A stretch of DNA of 64,000 nucleotides from Lamellibrachia satsuma (GCA_033239005.1 BSQZ01000001.1:34414688-34478687), one strand, 5' to 3'. Shown: positions 1 to 15,802, counted from the first letter of the stretch. The notes: generated by a model from the sequence alone, not told the origin. Program-made: numbers and translations.

Positions 1-86
1 TTGCCCTCCAATATTCTGGCAGGAACCAACCAATATCCAACAGCTTCCGATACTATTGATTATTAATTAATTCAACCACAATATGT
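1..86. repeat. Inverted-repeat arm, partner at 12,413-12,498
   Basis: The first 86 bases match the reverse complement of 12,413-12,498 with scattered mismatches; both arms contain the core CCAACAGCTTCCGAT. The arms are 12.3 kb apart and bracket the left cluster of duplicated material. They may be terminal repeats of an element cut by the window edge, or simply two inverted copies of a dispersed repeat. Confidence 0.6.
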
Positions 87-655
87 CTGATCCTCGGTGA
101 CGTCGTACTGCGTCAACCACCAGGACTGGACTTGGCTAGGAACAGCAAGGGACAGAACCGGAATACAGGAAACTGGAGATGTCCAACCGTGATATGTGTG
201 AGCCGCGGCAACCCAGGGGCATTCTTTGATCAGTGTGAAGTGTCGACGGTTACGTAAATTAGTGTCTCTCAGGAACATCAATATGACGAACAAATGAACT
301 GAGCTGAACAAAATGTTCAGCCCAGAACCGGAGACAAGCACGTGGAGACATTCCTCAAATCCGCGGGGGTCCACCGGGATTAAACTTGGGTAGACGTGCA
401 GGCCAGGCCACATCGGAGCAACAATTTTTATTTTCAATCCAGGAAACCGGTGGAAACATCATCCGAGTGATGTGCCTGATAAGCGGTGACGTCGAACTAA
501 ACCAACCACTGGTGTTGGACTTGGTTTGGCGAGAACGTCAGGGCAACATTGGAACAGTAACCGGAATGCAGGAAACCGGAGATGTCCATTGTATGAATCG
601 CGGAAACCCAGGAACAGTCTTTGATCAGTGTGGAGTGTCGACAGTTGTGTAAATT
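81..655 (+). pseudogene. Two decayed fragments of the IQET-repeat ORF
   Basis: Positions 81-257 and 386-655 each match the 3' half of the ORF that is intact at 15,287-15,802. The shared segment runs from a GDVVL-like motif through a RERQGN-like motif to a C-terminus resembling FEQCEVSTDT. The first fragment has a frameshift near 135; the second has lost part of the repeat and ends at a TAA near 652. They lie in tandem, so the 3' part was duplicated locally. Function unknown. These are remnants, not a working gene. Confidence 0.6.
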
Positions 656-1045
656 GTGATTGCTTGTATGTATAAGTTTGGAACATCAGTATGACAACAG
701 CAGTATGATTGTTATGTTTTGATTTGTATTGACCATGAAATTACAATAGTGTTTCTATGATTGTTGTTTATATTTTTATCACCACGACTTTGATAGGTTT
801 CCCGAGCCAGACTATCAGATGTCTAGCTTGTATCATTGGAAGTTTGTATGTTTGTTTATCGAAAAAATGTCGTACTCCAGAAAATGAAATACATTAAACA
901 TTCCTAGTTGTTGCAAAATGCAATACTGTTTTCTCCATTATATTTAACAACATTTAACAAGATTGCTTCCTTTGTTATTCACTCCAAATATCATGTGGAC
1001 AAAGAAGCCAACATCTTATTTTTATTCCGAATTTTTTGTGTTTTA
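656..1045 (+). repeat. 3' flank of the duplicated IQET unit
   Basis: This stretch aligns with 6,412-6,700, 15,803-16,090 and 52,660-52,990: the ORF 3' flank, a TTGTTTATATT tract, and the ATTCAACAATATTTAACAAG region. Similarity stops abruptly near 1,046, where an antisense CR1 relic begins. No coding potential seen. Confidence 0.6.
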
Positions 1046-3520
1046 ATTGCCTTTTTTGCAAAGGCTCAGATGACAAACGGACAAGGAAGCCATTGACTCA
1101 TCGATAGTCCACCATTTTTCATATGTGTAGCACGCCCTCCTGAGATATGACAACTTAATTTTAAACATATTCACGCTGCTAACAGTTACACAATATGTGG
1201 ATAATTTGTTCCATTCATTTACGTTCTACTGTGAAAAAGAATACTTCCTGATATCCAATCTACATTGCTCCTTTACTAATTTTACATCATGTCATCTAGT
1301 TCTACTATCTTTCTTCGGTGAGAAAAAACATACTTCTATCAATATTTACATACCCATTTAATATCTTAGGAACTTCAGTTTGATATCCTATTAACCTCCT
1401 TGACTCTAGGATTTTTAAACCACATTCTTTTATATGTTCTTCATAAACAAGATCTCATTTGTGGAATCGTAATCGTAAGCGTATCTATATCCTTCTTGCG
1501 ATATGGTCTCCACGTTTGTATACAGTATTCTAAATGAGGCCTTACTATTGCTTTATACATAGGCATAATTAGCTTTTTTCCTTGTATGTTATATTTCTCC
1601 TAATCAACCCAATAATTTAAGTGCCTTTAGAAACTGCAATACCACAGTACTCTGAAACGTTCATATCAGTACTTATTGATACTCCCAAGTATCTCCCATT
1701 TCATAGTTTACACTTTTTGTCATCTACACATTTCAGTACGTTGTTTCCAGTTTGAAACCTCTGTTTTTGCTCATAGCTTCTCTTGGATTGTCTAATTTCA
1801 GTCGTAGTTGCATTAAATGCCTCTTAGTAATTTGTGTAGTCTTCATCCTTTCTGGTACGCCTATAAACCCTCCACATAATTTGCTTTTGCATTACTTTTT
1901 CTAAAATCTTCTTTTGACAAGTGTTTCTTTCTAGAAAGTCCTTGTTTTTTTAAGGGAACAATTGATCAATGATATTCTCAATTTCATATTTTAGAATGTT
2001 TCAACATTCAACTGCGGTCTTACTCGTATCTAGTTTTGCTGTTTTCTCAGATCTTTACATTTACCTTTGTGGAAGTTTCTCCTGTATGTTTGTTTATATT
2101 TTCACAATCTGATTTTACTCTGATGTCAAATGTATTTGGCTATGATAACTGTTACCCATTGGTTCATGTATTTTAACATTGTCCATTAATTAATTTTGTG
2201 AAAAAAAACTATATCTAATACATTATCTCCCCTGATTGGCTCCAGCACTTATTAAGTAAACAAACTGTCCTGCAATAAAAATAGACATCGTTGGTCCACA
2301 CCCCATTTATTCTTTAGAAATTTTCTTTGCATGTGTCCGTGATTAAAATTGTCTGTGTTTTTATGCTACCCACGCCACAGTCGGCTACTGCTGAGAGTCC
2401 ATCCACAAACACTGATTAACCTTTCCACTTAGATGAAACCCTTCTCCCATGTACATATCAGTTCTCCCAATAAAACAACCCCACAAATCCACAAATCCAA
2501 CTTCCACTTCCACACATAGCTGCTGAACTAGCTGGTTAATTGCCATCTTCCGACAATTTCAATATCCCTGAACCCTGATTTCCTTTACTTGTAAAATCCC
2601 TGACATAATAATTTGTTCAATCCTCGTCTGCTTACGTGTTTTGACTAAATGCCTGTATTTAACTAAACTTAACTATGGCAGTTGTACCTACCGTCTCAAC
2701 GTTACTAGTCACCACATGTACTAAAACATATCCTCCCCTACCCGGGCCCATGGTTTTGTCCTCCCTCTCTGTTTTATTTTTTTTATCTGGAAAGCAACCC
2801 ACCACGTCGTCCCCTTGCTTAGCTCTCTGTTACTCGACTAACTATCGACTCCCCACCAAGCACCTTCGCTCTCTTCCTCACCCCCTCTATGACTACCCCA
2901 GAGTAGTTTTTGCGTCGGATCCCTTCCGTCGCATTCTGTCATGCAGTTGTGTCACCTAGCAGCCTGTTGTCTTTCTCCCTTTCGCCCATCGGCATGTCAC
3001 CTTTCCCTCCCGTCTCCTGGCTATCTAGTGTTCTTGTCGCTTTTACTCTTGACGCATTCGTTCCTTTCGACTTCCCTCCCCTCTCCTTCGCACCCGTTGC
3101 CTTCCCCCCATCTCCTTCGCTTCCGTTTCTTTCCCTCCCGTCTCCTTCGTTCCGTCTCCTTCTCTTCCGTCTCCTTCGCTCCCGCTATCTTCCCTCCCGT
3201 TTCAGTCCCTCTCGTTTCTTTCCGTCCCGTCTCCTTACGTCCTGTCTCGTTACAACCTGTCACCTTACCTCCTCTCAGCATTCTTTATCATCGCCTTCCC
3301 CCACTTCATCATCCTATGTCCCCCAATGGAACCACTGGCACAACCCACCTCTTTCCTTCCCACCAATGCTACAACGAGCTGCCTCAACTGTTCCATTTCC
3401 ACCTCTAGTTTCTTCATCTTCACATATCCCCTATATTAAAAACTAAAACTATCCACACCCGGACTTGACGAAATCCATCTAGTTCCTAAAACTTCGGCAT
3501 ACTAAATGCCTGGTTGTCTT
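1046..3520 (-). mobile_element. Degenerate antisense CR1-type LINE with internal deletions
   Basis: Read on the - strand, this is a decayed copy of the CR1 LINE at 44,020-48,096. The 3' tail and ORF2 C-terminus lie at about 1,050-1,570. The linker between endonuclease and reverse transcriptase is at about 1,690-1,960, and a piece of endonuclease end is at about 2,080-2,210. ORF1, including the esterase region and its Arg/Lys/Gly-Glu-Thr-rich N-terminal part, is at about 2,370-3,500. The reverse transcriptase core is missing. The + strand Ser/Pro/Leu-rich open frames at 2,910-3,446 are the antisense of the ORF1 low-complexity region and are not genes. It interrupts a copy of the segmental duplication at about 1,046. 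Confidence 0.75.
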
Positions 3521-4092
3521 TACCTCCTTTTTGCACGGCGCCATCACATAACCTAGATTTAGTTAGCTTTGAATAAGGATGTTTCCTCTGTTCACAAGAA
3601 CACGTTAGGTTGGGTTATTTAGGTTTTATTTAAATGTTGACAAGAATATACTTGCTAGCTATGTTCTACCTAATAAGCTCGCATGAGCCCCAAAAAGCCT
3701 GCCCTCCTAGCGACATTCTAGAACACTGTGCAAACCAAACTATAAGACTCAGTGCGTACCAACTTAAGCTAACGTCCTGCAGTTAGTTCCTTTTTACCGA
3801 AAACGTTTCCTACAGTTGTGTAGATATTACCTTATGTATGTAATGTATTCATCATTTGATCTTATATAATTTTATATTCAACACTGTAAACAATAGTTTG
3901 ATTCATCAATTTAATTCACGAACTGTAGACAAATCCCTTGATCTCTCGCTGAAGTTGAGTCCTGGAACAGCTACCTCAAAAATACTGCCTCTGATAGATA
4001 TTGCGAACGTCCATCTGCCTAATCTCATCAAGGAAGATGACTAGACAGACAAATGGCATATATCAGATAAGCACGGGCGTTACGTTGATGAA
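3521..4092. other. No feature recognised
   Basis: AT-rich sequence without a convincing exon. Around 3,990-4,030 there is weak resemblance to the duplicated block near 9,630 (the string CATCTGCCTAATCT), so this may be strongly diverged block sequence. Confidence 0.4.
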
Positions 4093-4182
4093 AAGTGATT
4101 GGACTCTCAATAAGCCAATGGCGTCCTTGTCCACTTGCCACCCTGAACTTATAGATGGTGGTCTTGTTAAATCTTATTAAAT
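4093..4182 (+). mobile_element. CR1 LINE 3'-end fragment
   Basis: About 90 bp match the last part of the CR1 element at 47,995-48,090: TGGACTCTCAATAAGCCAAT, then CTTGTCCACTTGCCA, then a TCTTGTTAAATCTTATTAAA tail. This is a severely 5'-truncated insertion retaining the family's AAATCTTGTT-type 3' repeat. Confidence 0.75.
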
Positions 4183-4429
4183 ATCCAGTATTTCACGTTG
4201 CAACTATCTACATTACACATTACACAAATTCTGACGAGGTTGCATAACTTCAAAGGTTCAGTGGCACGCAATGTACATCAATCTGGTTGCTTCTTATCTT
4301 ATAATTACCTCAACATGTTGATGAGGAAGGAAGACATTTGGATAAATCGAAGAAGCCTTGCAAAGCAAAACGCGTACTTTACTATACAATAGGAGGCAAT
4401 CTTATCTGATTACATTTATGACTAATTGT

Positions 4430-5250
4430 ATGTCATCAGGTCACTGTTATTTTTATCATGCTATATTTAAATAACTTACAACGAACATCATGTTTCACTG
4501 TTCTTGTAAAATTGTGTGCAAACCTATGCTGACTAATCAAGTATTTTACATATTTCAAGATACTGTTTTGACAGCGACGAACATAGGTGGCCATTTATGT
4601 ACGTTATATGTCATGTTGCATCATTATTTTCAAAAACGCAATTTTGTCGTGCTGCATGTTGTAAAATGACAGGTATGCTGATTGCAGCATGCTATTCGAC
4701 TTTATTTATTGAGATAGTTATGTCAATATAATTAATGTTTACAATCGTTTTGGATATGCCCTACATTTTATTAATAGTGTGTTTATAACTAATGAGTTTG
4801 TATAAGTGTCAGCTTGATTGTTTAGCAAAATAATTTAGTGCGATCATACAGCTAGAATTCCTAGGTCTCTTCCCGGTTGTAGCGAAATCGACAAAAGGTG
4901 GCGCCATATGGTTGATAATCTAGTATACGGTAGGTCTCGCCTGCGCCTACTATTCTTACGTCATTCATCAGGCCGTCTGCAGAGGTGCGGTACGTATATA
5001 TCTCATTCAACGTCCTGTCAATTAATTCTCTTTTTGGGCAAGTACTGTTTGTGCAGGGTCATCAAGGCACTATGAACTTCGGTCACTACATAACCATGAG
5101 TTGATTTAGGAATTGTGTTGACGTACTATTACACTTTGCACAAAAGCCGGCATCGCACGACACAGGTAGCAATACTCTATGAAGACATATAATGGTATGT
5201 GCTACGAAGCCTTCATCAGCGTGGTAAGTTTCTGTGTACCAATAATAAGA
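4430..5250 (+). repeat. Terminal segment of the segmental duplication
   Basis: Matches 17,820-18,500, 10,020-10,374 and 60,720-61,450. Shared landmarks are GTTTCACTGTTCTTGTAA, GTGTGCAAACCTATGCTGAC, a TGGTGGCGCCAT-like string and GCACTATGAACTTCGGTCAC. No intact ORF is conserved between copies. Confidence 0.65.
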
Positions 5251-5368
5251 AACTATGTTTATTTGCATTTAACTGTAATGTGCTGTTAGTCATCCAGTGG
5301 AATACATTCTGGAGAAAATCCCTGGGTAAGACATTTAACACAGATAATGTGTAAATGTAGTAGTAACG

Positions 5369-5571
<203 letters not shown>

Positions 5572-5892
5572 TATGCGCGTTGTGTGTGTTGTGGTGTTCG
5601 TACGTACGTGTGTGCGTGTGGATGTGGTTACATTATTGTTATTATCACTGTTTATGTAAACAACAATGAGAAGAGACATCCACAAAGCTAAATATGAAGA
5701 CTAAAGAAAACATTTAGCACCGATATATTGTAATAATGTATCGAAGGACAATATGGATACAGAATGCCGAACCTTCTAAAACAACACCCGTTTTGAAAAA
5801 TCAGAAACTGGTAGACGATTCTGATTAGAGACTCGAGGAGGCATTTATGGAGACGGTTTTGAGTAAATACGTTTTGCTTTCTGCTATTTCAG

Positions 5893-6411
5893 AGAAAGTT
5901 CGTTGAGGAAGATAGATATAATATGGCAAACAAAAACGAAGGCAACGTCGACCGCGAGTTGCCAGAACAAAATGTCCATGCCAGAACCGCAATACAGGCA
6001 CATTCAGACATCCACCCAGTCCGCGGGTGTCCGCCAGGATTAAACATGGACATACGTGCAGGCGAGGCCACCTCGGAGCAGCACTTTTCAATCCAGGAAA
6101 CTAGACACGTGCACTGAGTCCGCGGGGAGCCACCAGGATCAAACATGGATAGAAGTACAGGCCAGAGGGGAAGAAGTGGAATCCAGGAAACTGGAGACGT
6201 CCATCGAGTGATGTGTCTGATCCGCGTTGACGTTGTACTAGGCCAACCACGGGGATTGGACATGGATTGGCGTGAACGCCAGGGCAACGTGGGAGCAGCA
6301 AGGGGCAGAACCGGAATCCCGGAACCTGGAGATGTCCATTCAGTGATATGTGTAAGCTGCAGCAACCCAGGGACATTCTTTGAACAGTGTGAAGTGTCGA
6401 CAGATACATAA
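5893..6411 (+). pseudogene. IQET-repeat ORF copy with one premature stop
   Basis: A splice-acceptor-like CTGCTATTTCAG ends at 5,892. The frame opens at 5,893, passes an ATG at 5,923 and ends at TAA 6,409-6,411. It is collinear with the intact copy at 15,287-15,802 but has an in-frame TGA at 6,115-6,117 where the other copies read CGA; this is a C-to-T change at a CpG. The repeat core (SIQETRHVH, SGIQETGDVHRV, then a GIPEPGDVHSV variant) and the FFEQCEVSTDT end are visible. No family recognised. Probably inactive, unless the ATG-to-stop piece is used. Confidence 0.6.
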
Positions 6412-9262
<2,851 letters not shown>

Positions 9263-9265
9263 AAC

Positions 9266-10374
9266 TATTGACAAAATATTAGATCAGTGCACATAATAAA
9301 GCATATAAAAGTTTTAAAACATACCGATTTAATTACGCCTGTCTCGTGTTGCCGAGCTTTCGGGGTGTATATCAGATAGAAGTTAACTTCATTTTGCACC
9401 AGATTTGGGGATCTTCAGAGGTAGGCCAGCTTTTGTTTCGCAACTCAAACTCAGCCGCCAGTTTCGCAACTCAAACTCGACATTTATAACAACCTTAAGT
9501 GCTACTGCTTTGCCAATGCCTATGCAGGACGTCACAGAATCACAACCTGTGAGACCGAAAACGTTTGCTTACAGTTTGCATAATTACCATGACATCCTAA
9601 ATGACTTGATCGAGATGAGAGATGGTGAACGATCATCTGCCTAATCTTACCACAACGAAGAAATGGCGGTGGTAATCAAGGGAGAAGTGTAGACAGAAAA
9701 AACGTATGAATTGGAGATCCAATCGACCCCGAGCGAGCACAATTCGGGCTAGTGAACATGTCGACAAGGTAATACTACTAGGCCACGTATGGAGTCTCGT
9801 GGACTGAGATAGCCTAAAGAATGTCATGAACCAACATCAAAAGGTGTGACCTCCTTGGAATTGTCATGCAGCCACATAAAAGAAGGAGAGACATGTGTTT
9901 GACATATCAAGTATCACGTGACGAGGCGGGTAATCGCAGATGACACCGACATCTCCCTTCCCTTTTTGTATTTTTTCCATCAATCCAATCAATATCATGG
10001 AACAAAAACTGATATTTGGATTATGTTATATCTAAATAATTTACAATGTACCTCATGTTTCACTGTTCTTGTAAGATAGTGTGCAAACCTATGCTGACGA
10101 GGCAATTATTTTGTCATATGTCAATATACTGTTTTAACCCCTATGAATAAAGGTGACTATTTACATACGCTACATGCCATTTGCATCATCGTTATCAAAA
10201 GTGCAATTTTTCATGCAGATTGATATGCTATAAAATTATAGGTATGCTGATATACGACTGGCGTTATTGAGATTGTGTCAATATAATCAAAGTTTAACAT
10301 CGTTTCGTATATGTCCTATTATCAATTAATGGTTTGCTTATAACTGATTATTTAGTCTAAGTGTCAGCTTGATT
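9266..10374 (+). repeat. Segmental duplication copy B, right part
   Basis: Matches 17,210-18,170 and 59,762-61,010 in the same orientation (landmarks ATTGACAAAATATTAGATCA, CCCCGAGCGAGCACAATTC, TGACGAGGCGGGTA). Similarity breaks off at 10,374 after GTGTCAGCTTGATTG, where a LINE fragment starts; the uninterrupted version continues in copy C at about 18,170. Confidence 0.7.
9421..9600 (-). pseudogene. Relic with GCDS...GIGK motif, copy 1
   Basis: The - strand reads LTGCDSVTSCIGIGKAVALK. It is the same relic as at 60,091-60,369, where the fuller motif HGFTGCDS precedes it. The pattern (H-x-[FL]-T-G-C-D-[ST], then G-x-G-K-x-x-A-L-K) is one I associate with multicopy invertebrate predicted proteins, possibly nuclease- or transposon-related. 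That assignment is from memory and weak. No complete domain remains. Confidence 0.4.
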
Positions 10375-11412
10375 GTGTATGTTGATGACACAAAACTCTC
10401 CAGCAGAGTAAAACATTTTAGTGATAGCGCACAATATAAAAATAAAAGTATAGAATCTTTAATAAATGATGAACTCCGTAAAATTATTGAATGGCTAAAT
10501 ATTAATAGATTGTCATTAAATAAAGACAAATCTAAATATATGATTTTTATGTACCAAGAAAAGATACGCCAACTGTTACTCTTAAAATAGATAACATCAA
10601 CATTGAACGAGTGAATTAATTTAATTTCCTAAGATTAACTCTGGTCACAAATCTAAACTGGAATAAAACACTTAGAACAAATTTAAAATAAATGTTCAAA
10701 GATGAGCGGTATATTAAATATATTAAAACATGTACTACTTCTAGAAATAAAGACAATGTCATACAATTCTTCATTATGGCATGTGGATAAAGTAGAATAA
10801 TGAAAATTAAATAAAGGGCAGTTCGAATAATAACCTCGAACAGGTATAATTCACGTACAGGACCACTTTTAAAAAAACTTGAAATATTGAAAATAGAAGA
10901 TCAGCTAAAGTTACAAGAACTTAAATTTTACTATAAATATATTTACAGTAACTTGCCAGTTTTTTTCTACTAAACTGGAAAATTTTCACAAATTGCAATA
11001 TACATAGTCATAATATTCGCAACGTTACAAATATAAATACATCTAGGACAAGACATGAATTTGCACAAAAGTCTTAAACACAGTTTGCCACACGTTATAA
11101 ATGATACTTCAGAATTAGCTTTAGAAAAAATATTAATTCACAGTTTATGTGGTTTTGCGTACTTTTTCAAAAATTATCTCTTACAAAATATGAAAATATA
11201 TGCACAATATCAAATTGTTATAAAACCTACAAAACTAATAAAATAAACATATATGGATAGATACATAGGTCTTTCATACATTCAAGTATTTAGGAATCTA
11301 CATTCAAGTAGCTATCTATGTACTACAAACAAGCATACCGCTACATACACTCTATATACAGTTACACTTAATAAGAAATAGACACCGTATTACATTTTAA
11401 AATTAAAATAAA

Positions 11413-11493
<81 letters not shown>

Positions 11494-11690
11494 GAGAGGC
11501 CAAATATATCTTGATATAATGAGTGGCTCCTATGACAGCGAGTTAATAGGAGTCACTGACCCCTTTTATTTATTTGTATTATTATGATTTTAGGTTAATC
11601 ATAGTTGAAGTATGTATACAATATATGTATATAAAATATAGCAATATATAATTTAATTAAATAAATATATTGTTCTTGTTCTAGTATTTT
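10375..11690 (+). mobile_element. LINE 3' fragment (Daphne/Crack-like reverse transcriptase end)
   Basis: At 10,369-10,590 a frame begins with VYVDDTKLSS, the reverse-transcriptase FADD-box variant. It continues with a WLNINRLSLNKDKSKYM segment typical of LINE palm/thumb regions. Further pieces in shifted frames at about 10,815-10,950 read RAVRIITSNRYNSRTGPLLK and LKLQELKFYYKYI, and 11,055-11,246 is the C-terminus. Frameshifts and stops make it non-functional. The 3' UTR runs to about 11,690. Clade placement is from remembered motif similarity. It truncates duplication copy B at 10,374. Confidence 0.75.
11414..11490. repeat. (TA)n microsatellite
   Basis: About 77 bp of TA repeats within the 3' untranslated part of the LINE fragment. 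Confidence 0.95.
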
Positions 11691-12268
<578 letters not shown>

Positions 12269-12412
12269 AATTCTCGAACAAAAAGATATGCGCCAATAAA
12301 ATGTCACGCGATTGCCATACAAAGTATTTCACTCCAAATTACAAAATATGAATCCATTACCTAATTCACGGTCAAGTGATTTTTCACCTAAGTGTGGCCA
12401 TCTATTTTCATA

Positions 12413-12498
12413 TGATATTGTGATTGAATTAATTAGTAATCAGTGGCATCGGAAGCTGTTGGATATTAGTTGGTTCCTGCAAGAATATTAGAGGGCAA
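12413..12498. repeat. Inverted-repeat arm, partner at 1-86
   Basis: The reverse complement matches window positions 1-86 (for example GTTGGATATTAGTTGGTTCC here against its complement near 22-41). See the first entry. Confidence 0.6.
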
Positions 12499-12599
12499 CA
12501 TACATTCAACATACACACTGCGCTATGAATACACACTTACCCACATAATAATTGAGTTTCACAAGACTGATATATAGGTGACTCTGCAATTAAAAAAAA

Positions 12600-14820
12600 T
12601 ATATGGCTGTTACTATAAGTAGCATCTGCCAAGTTGAGCGTGACTACTCGTTGCTACGACCGTGTCGGCGAAAAGTCCCCTATTCTATTAATAGCAGTGA
12701 GAAAATTCGTCCGACACAAACGGTCGCTAGATCTCAGCGAAATACGTGTTTTATTTGCAACGGTGAAGGCATTATCTGCGATATATCCTGAGCAATCAAC
12801 TATTTCGGTGAGTCTTGAATCTTAGCTAATGAACAACACACTGTCGTTACTGACACATGTCCCACCCGTGAATCCAGTAAGTCACGTGTCCCATGAAGTA
12901 ATCCAAGTACAACTGTGGTACAATGTCCATCACGTCAGTGAATGTGTTTGTACAAAGAACACTAGGCATATTATTACTAATATGTTTCGGTGTGCGACCT
13001 CAAATGTTCGGGTTAATTATGAAAAAATATCACCTACACGGAATAATTCTACCCTTGTACAAAACAATTGTCGGCCCTCATTAAGAACACTGCATACGTG
13101 CGTGCGTATTTGTGCGTGTGTGTGTGCATACGTGTAATCGTTATATAAAATGCCTCATTGCCCAGACTGCTATTTTATTGGATTCAACATTGCATCTCTT
13201 GCTAAGTCATTCTGGCTGCTGCAGCGTACGTTACCACTGCAAGTTTGTGAAACATGCTGTCTAAAATTATATTATTATCAAATCACCCACGTGGCATCTA
13301 AGTGAAACATTTAATTGTCTCAAGTAAGAAGAGAAAACGATTGTCCTCCCTGGCACTTATGCACATACGCTATGACGTCCCACTGGATGCAGACAACACT
13401 GTGAACTTGATTGCTGCCATGTTTCCTAGGAAACTTGAGTTGAAGAATATGACCTTCTCATGATGACTTGTAACATGTCCTCGTCTCATCTCTGGATTCA
13501 GCCTACGTATTGCTATGCTTTCAATGTGTATGCACGTTAAGTATTGCAAATTGCATTATGCTGTTTTTATGCTTCATACTTTTTATGCTTGTTGGTGCAG
13601 GTCATCCAACTAGTTCGGTGACATCCACAATATTGATGAACTATTTTTTAATTGAATCTTTTTCGTTTAATATATATTTCACACAGGGACAACTGTAATG
13701 TGCATCATTTTACACTGTTGTGATGTAGCTGATGTGTCATGTATTTTAACCTGCAAAGTTATGTACTGTTACCTAATGTTTAAACGCACACTGAGGTAAA
13801 AACAGTCAGACTGTCAAACTGATACTGAAACTTCATATATGTGCAGAAAACAATGATGTAACTGAAGATTAAAACTTAGAAAAGTTACACAAAATGCACT
13901 CATACTATTATATGTACCTATTATTATTAAACACACATTATCATTATTAAACACATGCGGTTTCTTGCAGTAAGGTGCAGCAGCTGAGCCGATAGCAGCT
14001 GAGCCGGAAAGGAATTGAAGATTAGAAAACCGCAATCTCGGTTCGTATTTGTTCGATATCATATTATTTCAAGACCTATACTATACCTATAAGGCACCTT
14101 CGTCTAAACAACCGACATATCTATACTCACATCTCACTTCTATGCAGGATATTATAGACAGATACAACCGTCTAGTTCTGATCTACTGTTTATTCCGTAA
14201 GTTGAAACAAACATTGATTTTCTCGGGTCCCATTCACATCTTGCTAATGTATAACAAAATAACATTTCGCCTTCATCGGAATACTTATCTTTTTAACCGA
14301 GTTTACCCTCCTTAGCTCCACAACGTATTCATCCATATGTTGACAACTTTAACGAACACTGTACACCGATGTCAATATTTTGTATTGATGCGCCTCTGAG
14401 TTTTGAGAATTTTGGGGTGATAGAAGAGTTTTCTTATTTCTTGATGTATTGTGCAAACTATAGCTACTAAAGCTTAACCAGTACGTATGCATAGTCTCTC
14501 GTGAGGCAGAAGGCGCAGTGTTAGGCTTACTTCGGCTTAGCACAATATATAAGCGTCTGTGAATATGGTTGATGTTTGTAATATCAAAGAGTTTCATTGG
14601 TAATATCAAACCACATCGAGCAGCAAGGTAGCAACTTTGACCAGTGTGGACAATGCAAACAATACAACTACAGAAAGAGTATACCTACCGACATAACATT
14701 ACTCACACTACATTAAAACATAACCCGTTATTTGTGTTGAATGTCTTACGATCTAGTTTTTGTTGCATTTTTACACATATATACACAACATGTAATATAA
14801 TCTAGATTCTAAGACATTCA
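12600..14820 (+). repeat. Segmental duplication copy C, left part
   Basis: Positions 12,640-12,835 match 50,010-50,200 (AAAAGTCCCCTAT, ACAAACGGTCGCTAGATCTC). Positions 13,965-14,810 match 50,567-51,500 (GGAAAGGAATTGAAGAT, GGCACCTTCGTCTAAACAAC). The stretch 12,840-13,960 contains no gene I can support and has no obvious partner. Confidence 0.65.
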
Positions 14821-14864
14821 ACGCAGATAATGTGTCAATGTAGTAGTAACGCGATGTCGGTAGA

Positions 14865-15030
14865 CAGTACAACAACAACAACTACCAATACTAGTAGTAG
14901 TATTATTACTACTACTTCTACTACTGCTAATGTGTGCCGGTGCGTGCGGTTGACGTGCGTGCGCGTATTTGTAGTGTTCGTACGTACGTGCTTACGTACG
15001 TATGTACATACATGTGTGTGCGTGTAGGTG
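14865..15030. repeat. Compound ACT/ACGT microsatellite region
   Basis: ACA and ACT trinucleotides are followed by GTGCG and ACGT tetranucleotide runs. It corresponds in position to the TG and ACGT arrays upstream of the IQET ORF at 5,369-5,570 and 51,640-51,850. Confidence 0.8.
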
Positions 15031-15286
15031 TGGGTATATTATTGTTGTTATCACTGTTAATGTAAACAACATTGCACCAAGCTAAATATGAAGATAATAG
15101 AACACATTTAAATTCGATATATTGTAATAATTTACCGATGAACAATATGGATACAGAACGCCAAACCTTCTAAAACAACACCGGATTTCAAAATTCAGAA
15201 ACCGGTAGACGATTCTGATTAGAGACTGGAGGAGGCATTTATGGCGACGGTATTGAGTAAATACGTTTTGCCTTCTACTATTTCAG

Positions 15287-15802
15287 AGACAGTTCGCTGA
15301 GGAAGGCAGATACATGTCAAACATAAACGAAGGCAACATCGACCGCGAGGTGCCAGAACAAAATGTTCACGCCAGAACCGGAACACAGGCACATGAAGAC
15401 ATCCATCGAGTCCGCGGGGGTCCATCGGGTTCAAACTTGAACAGACGTGCATGGCGGGCCACCACGGAACAGCACTTTTCAATCCAGGAAACTAGACAAG
15501 TCCACCGAGTCCGCGGGGAGCCACCAGGATCAAACTTGGATAGACGTACAGGTCAGAGGGGCACTAGTGGAATCCAGGAAACTGGAGACGTCCATCGAGT
15601 GATGTGTCTGATCCGCGGCGACGTCGTACTAGGCCAACCACGGGGATTGGACTTGGAATGGCGTGAACGCCAGGGCAACATGGGAACAGCAAGGGGCAGA
15701 ACCGGAATCCAGGAAACTGGAGATGTTAATTCAGTGATATGTGTGAGCTCCAGCAACCCTGGGACATTCTTTGAACAGTGTGAAGTGTCGACAGATACAT
15801 AA
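15287..15802 (+). CDS. Intact IQET-repeat ORF, unknown function
   Basis: The best copy of a family found four times in the window. A polypyrimidine acceptor (CTACTATTTCAG, ends 15,286) precedes an open frame of 171 codons; the first ATG is at 15,314 and TAA at 15,800-15,802. It may be a terminal exon or a single-exon gene from the ATG (162 residues). The protein is hydrophilic, rich in Arg, Gly, Glu and Asn, with no signal peptide or membrane segment. It has repeats of roughly 30-45 residues built on the cores TGTQAHEDIHRV, SIQETRQVHRV, SGIQETGDVHRV and TGIQETGDVNSV, interleaved with PPGSNLDRR-type and RERQGN-type segments; it ends FEQCEVSTDT. I recognise no family. An AATAAA lies about 540 bp downstream (16,340). 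The frame is kept in two of four copies, which may reflect recent duplication rather than selection. Confidence 0.45.
   Translation, partial: RQFAEEGRYMSNINEGNIDREVPEQNVHARTGTQAHEDIHRVRGGPSGSNLNRRAWRATTEQHFSIQETRQVHRVRGEPPGSNLDRRTGQRGTSGIQETGDVHRVMCLIRGDVVLGQPRGLDLEWRERQGNMGTARGRTGIQETGDVNSVICVSSSNPGTFFEQCEVSTDT

Noticed and set aside
2910..3446. Ser/Pro/Leu/Phe-rich ORFs on the + strand
   Set aside because: Antisense of the low-complexity region of a CR1 ORF1 relic.
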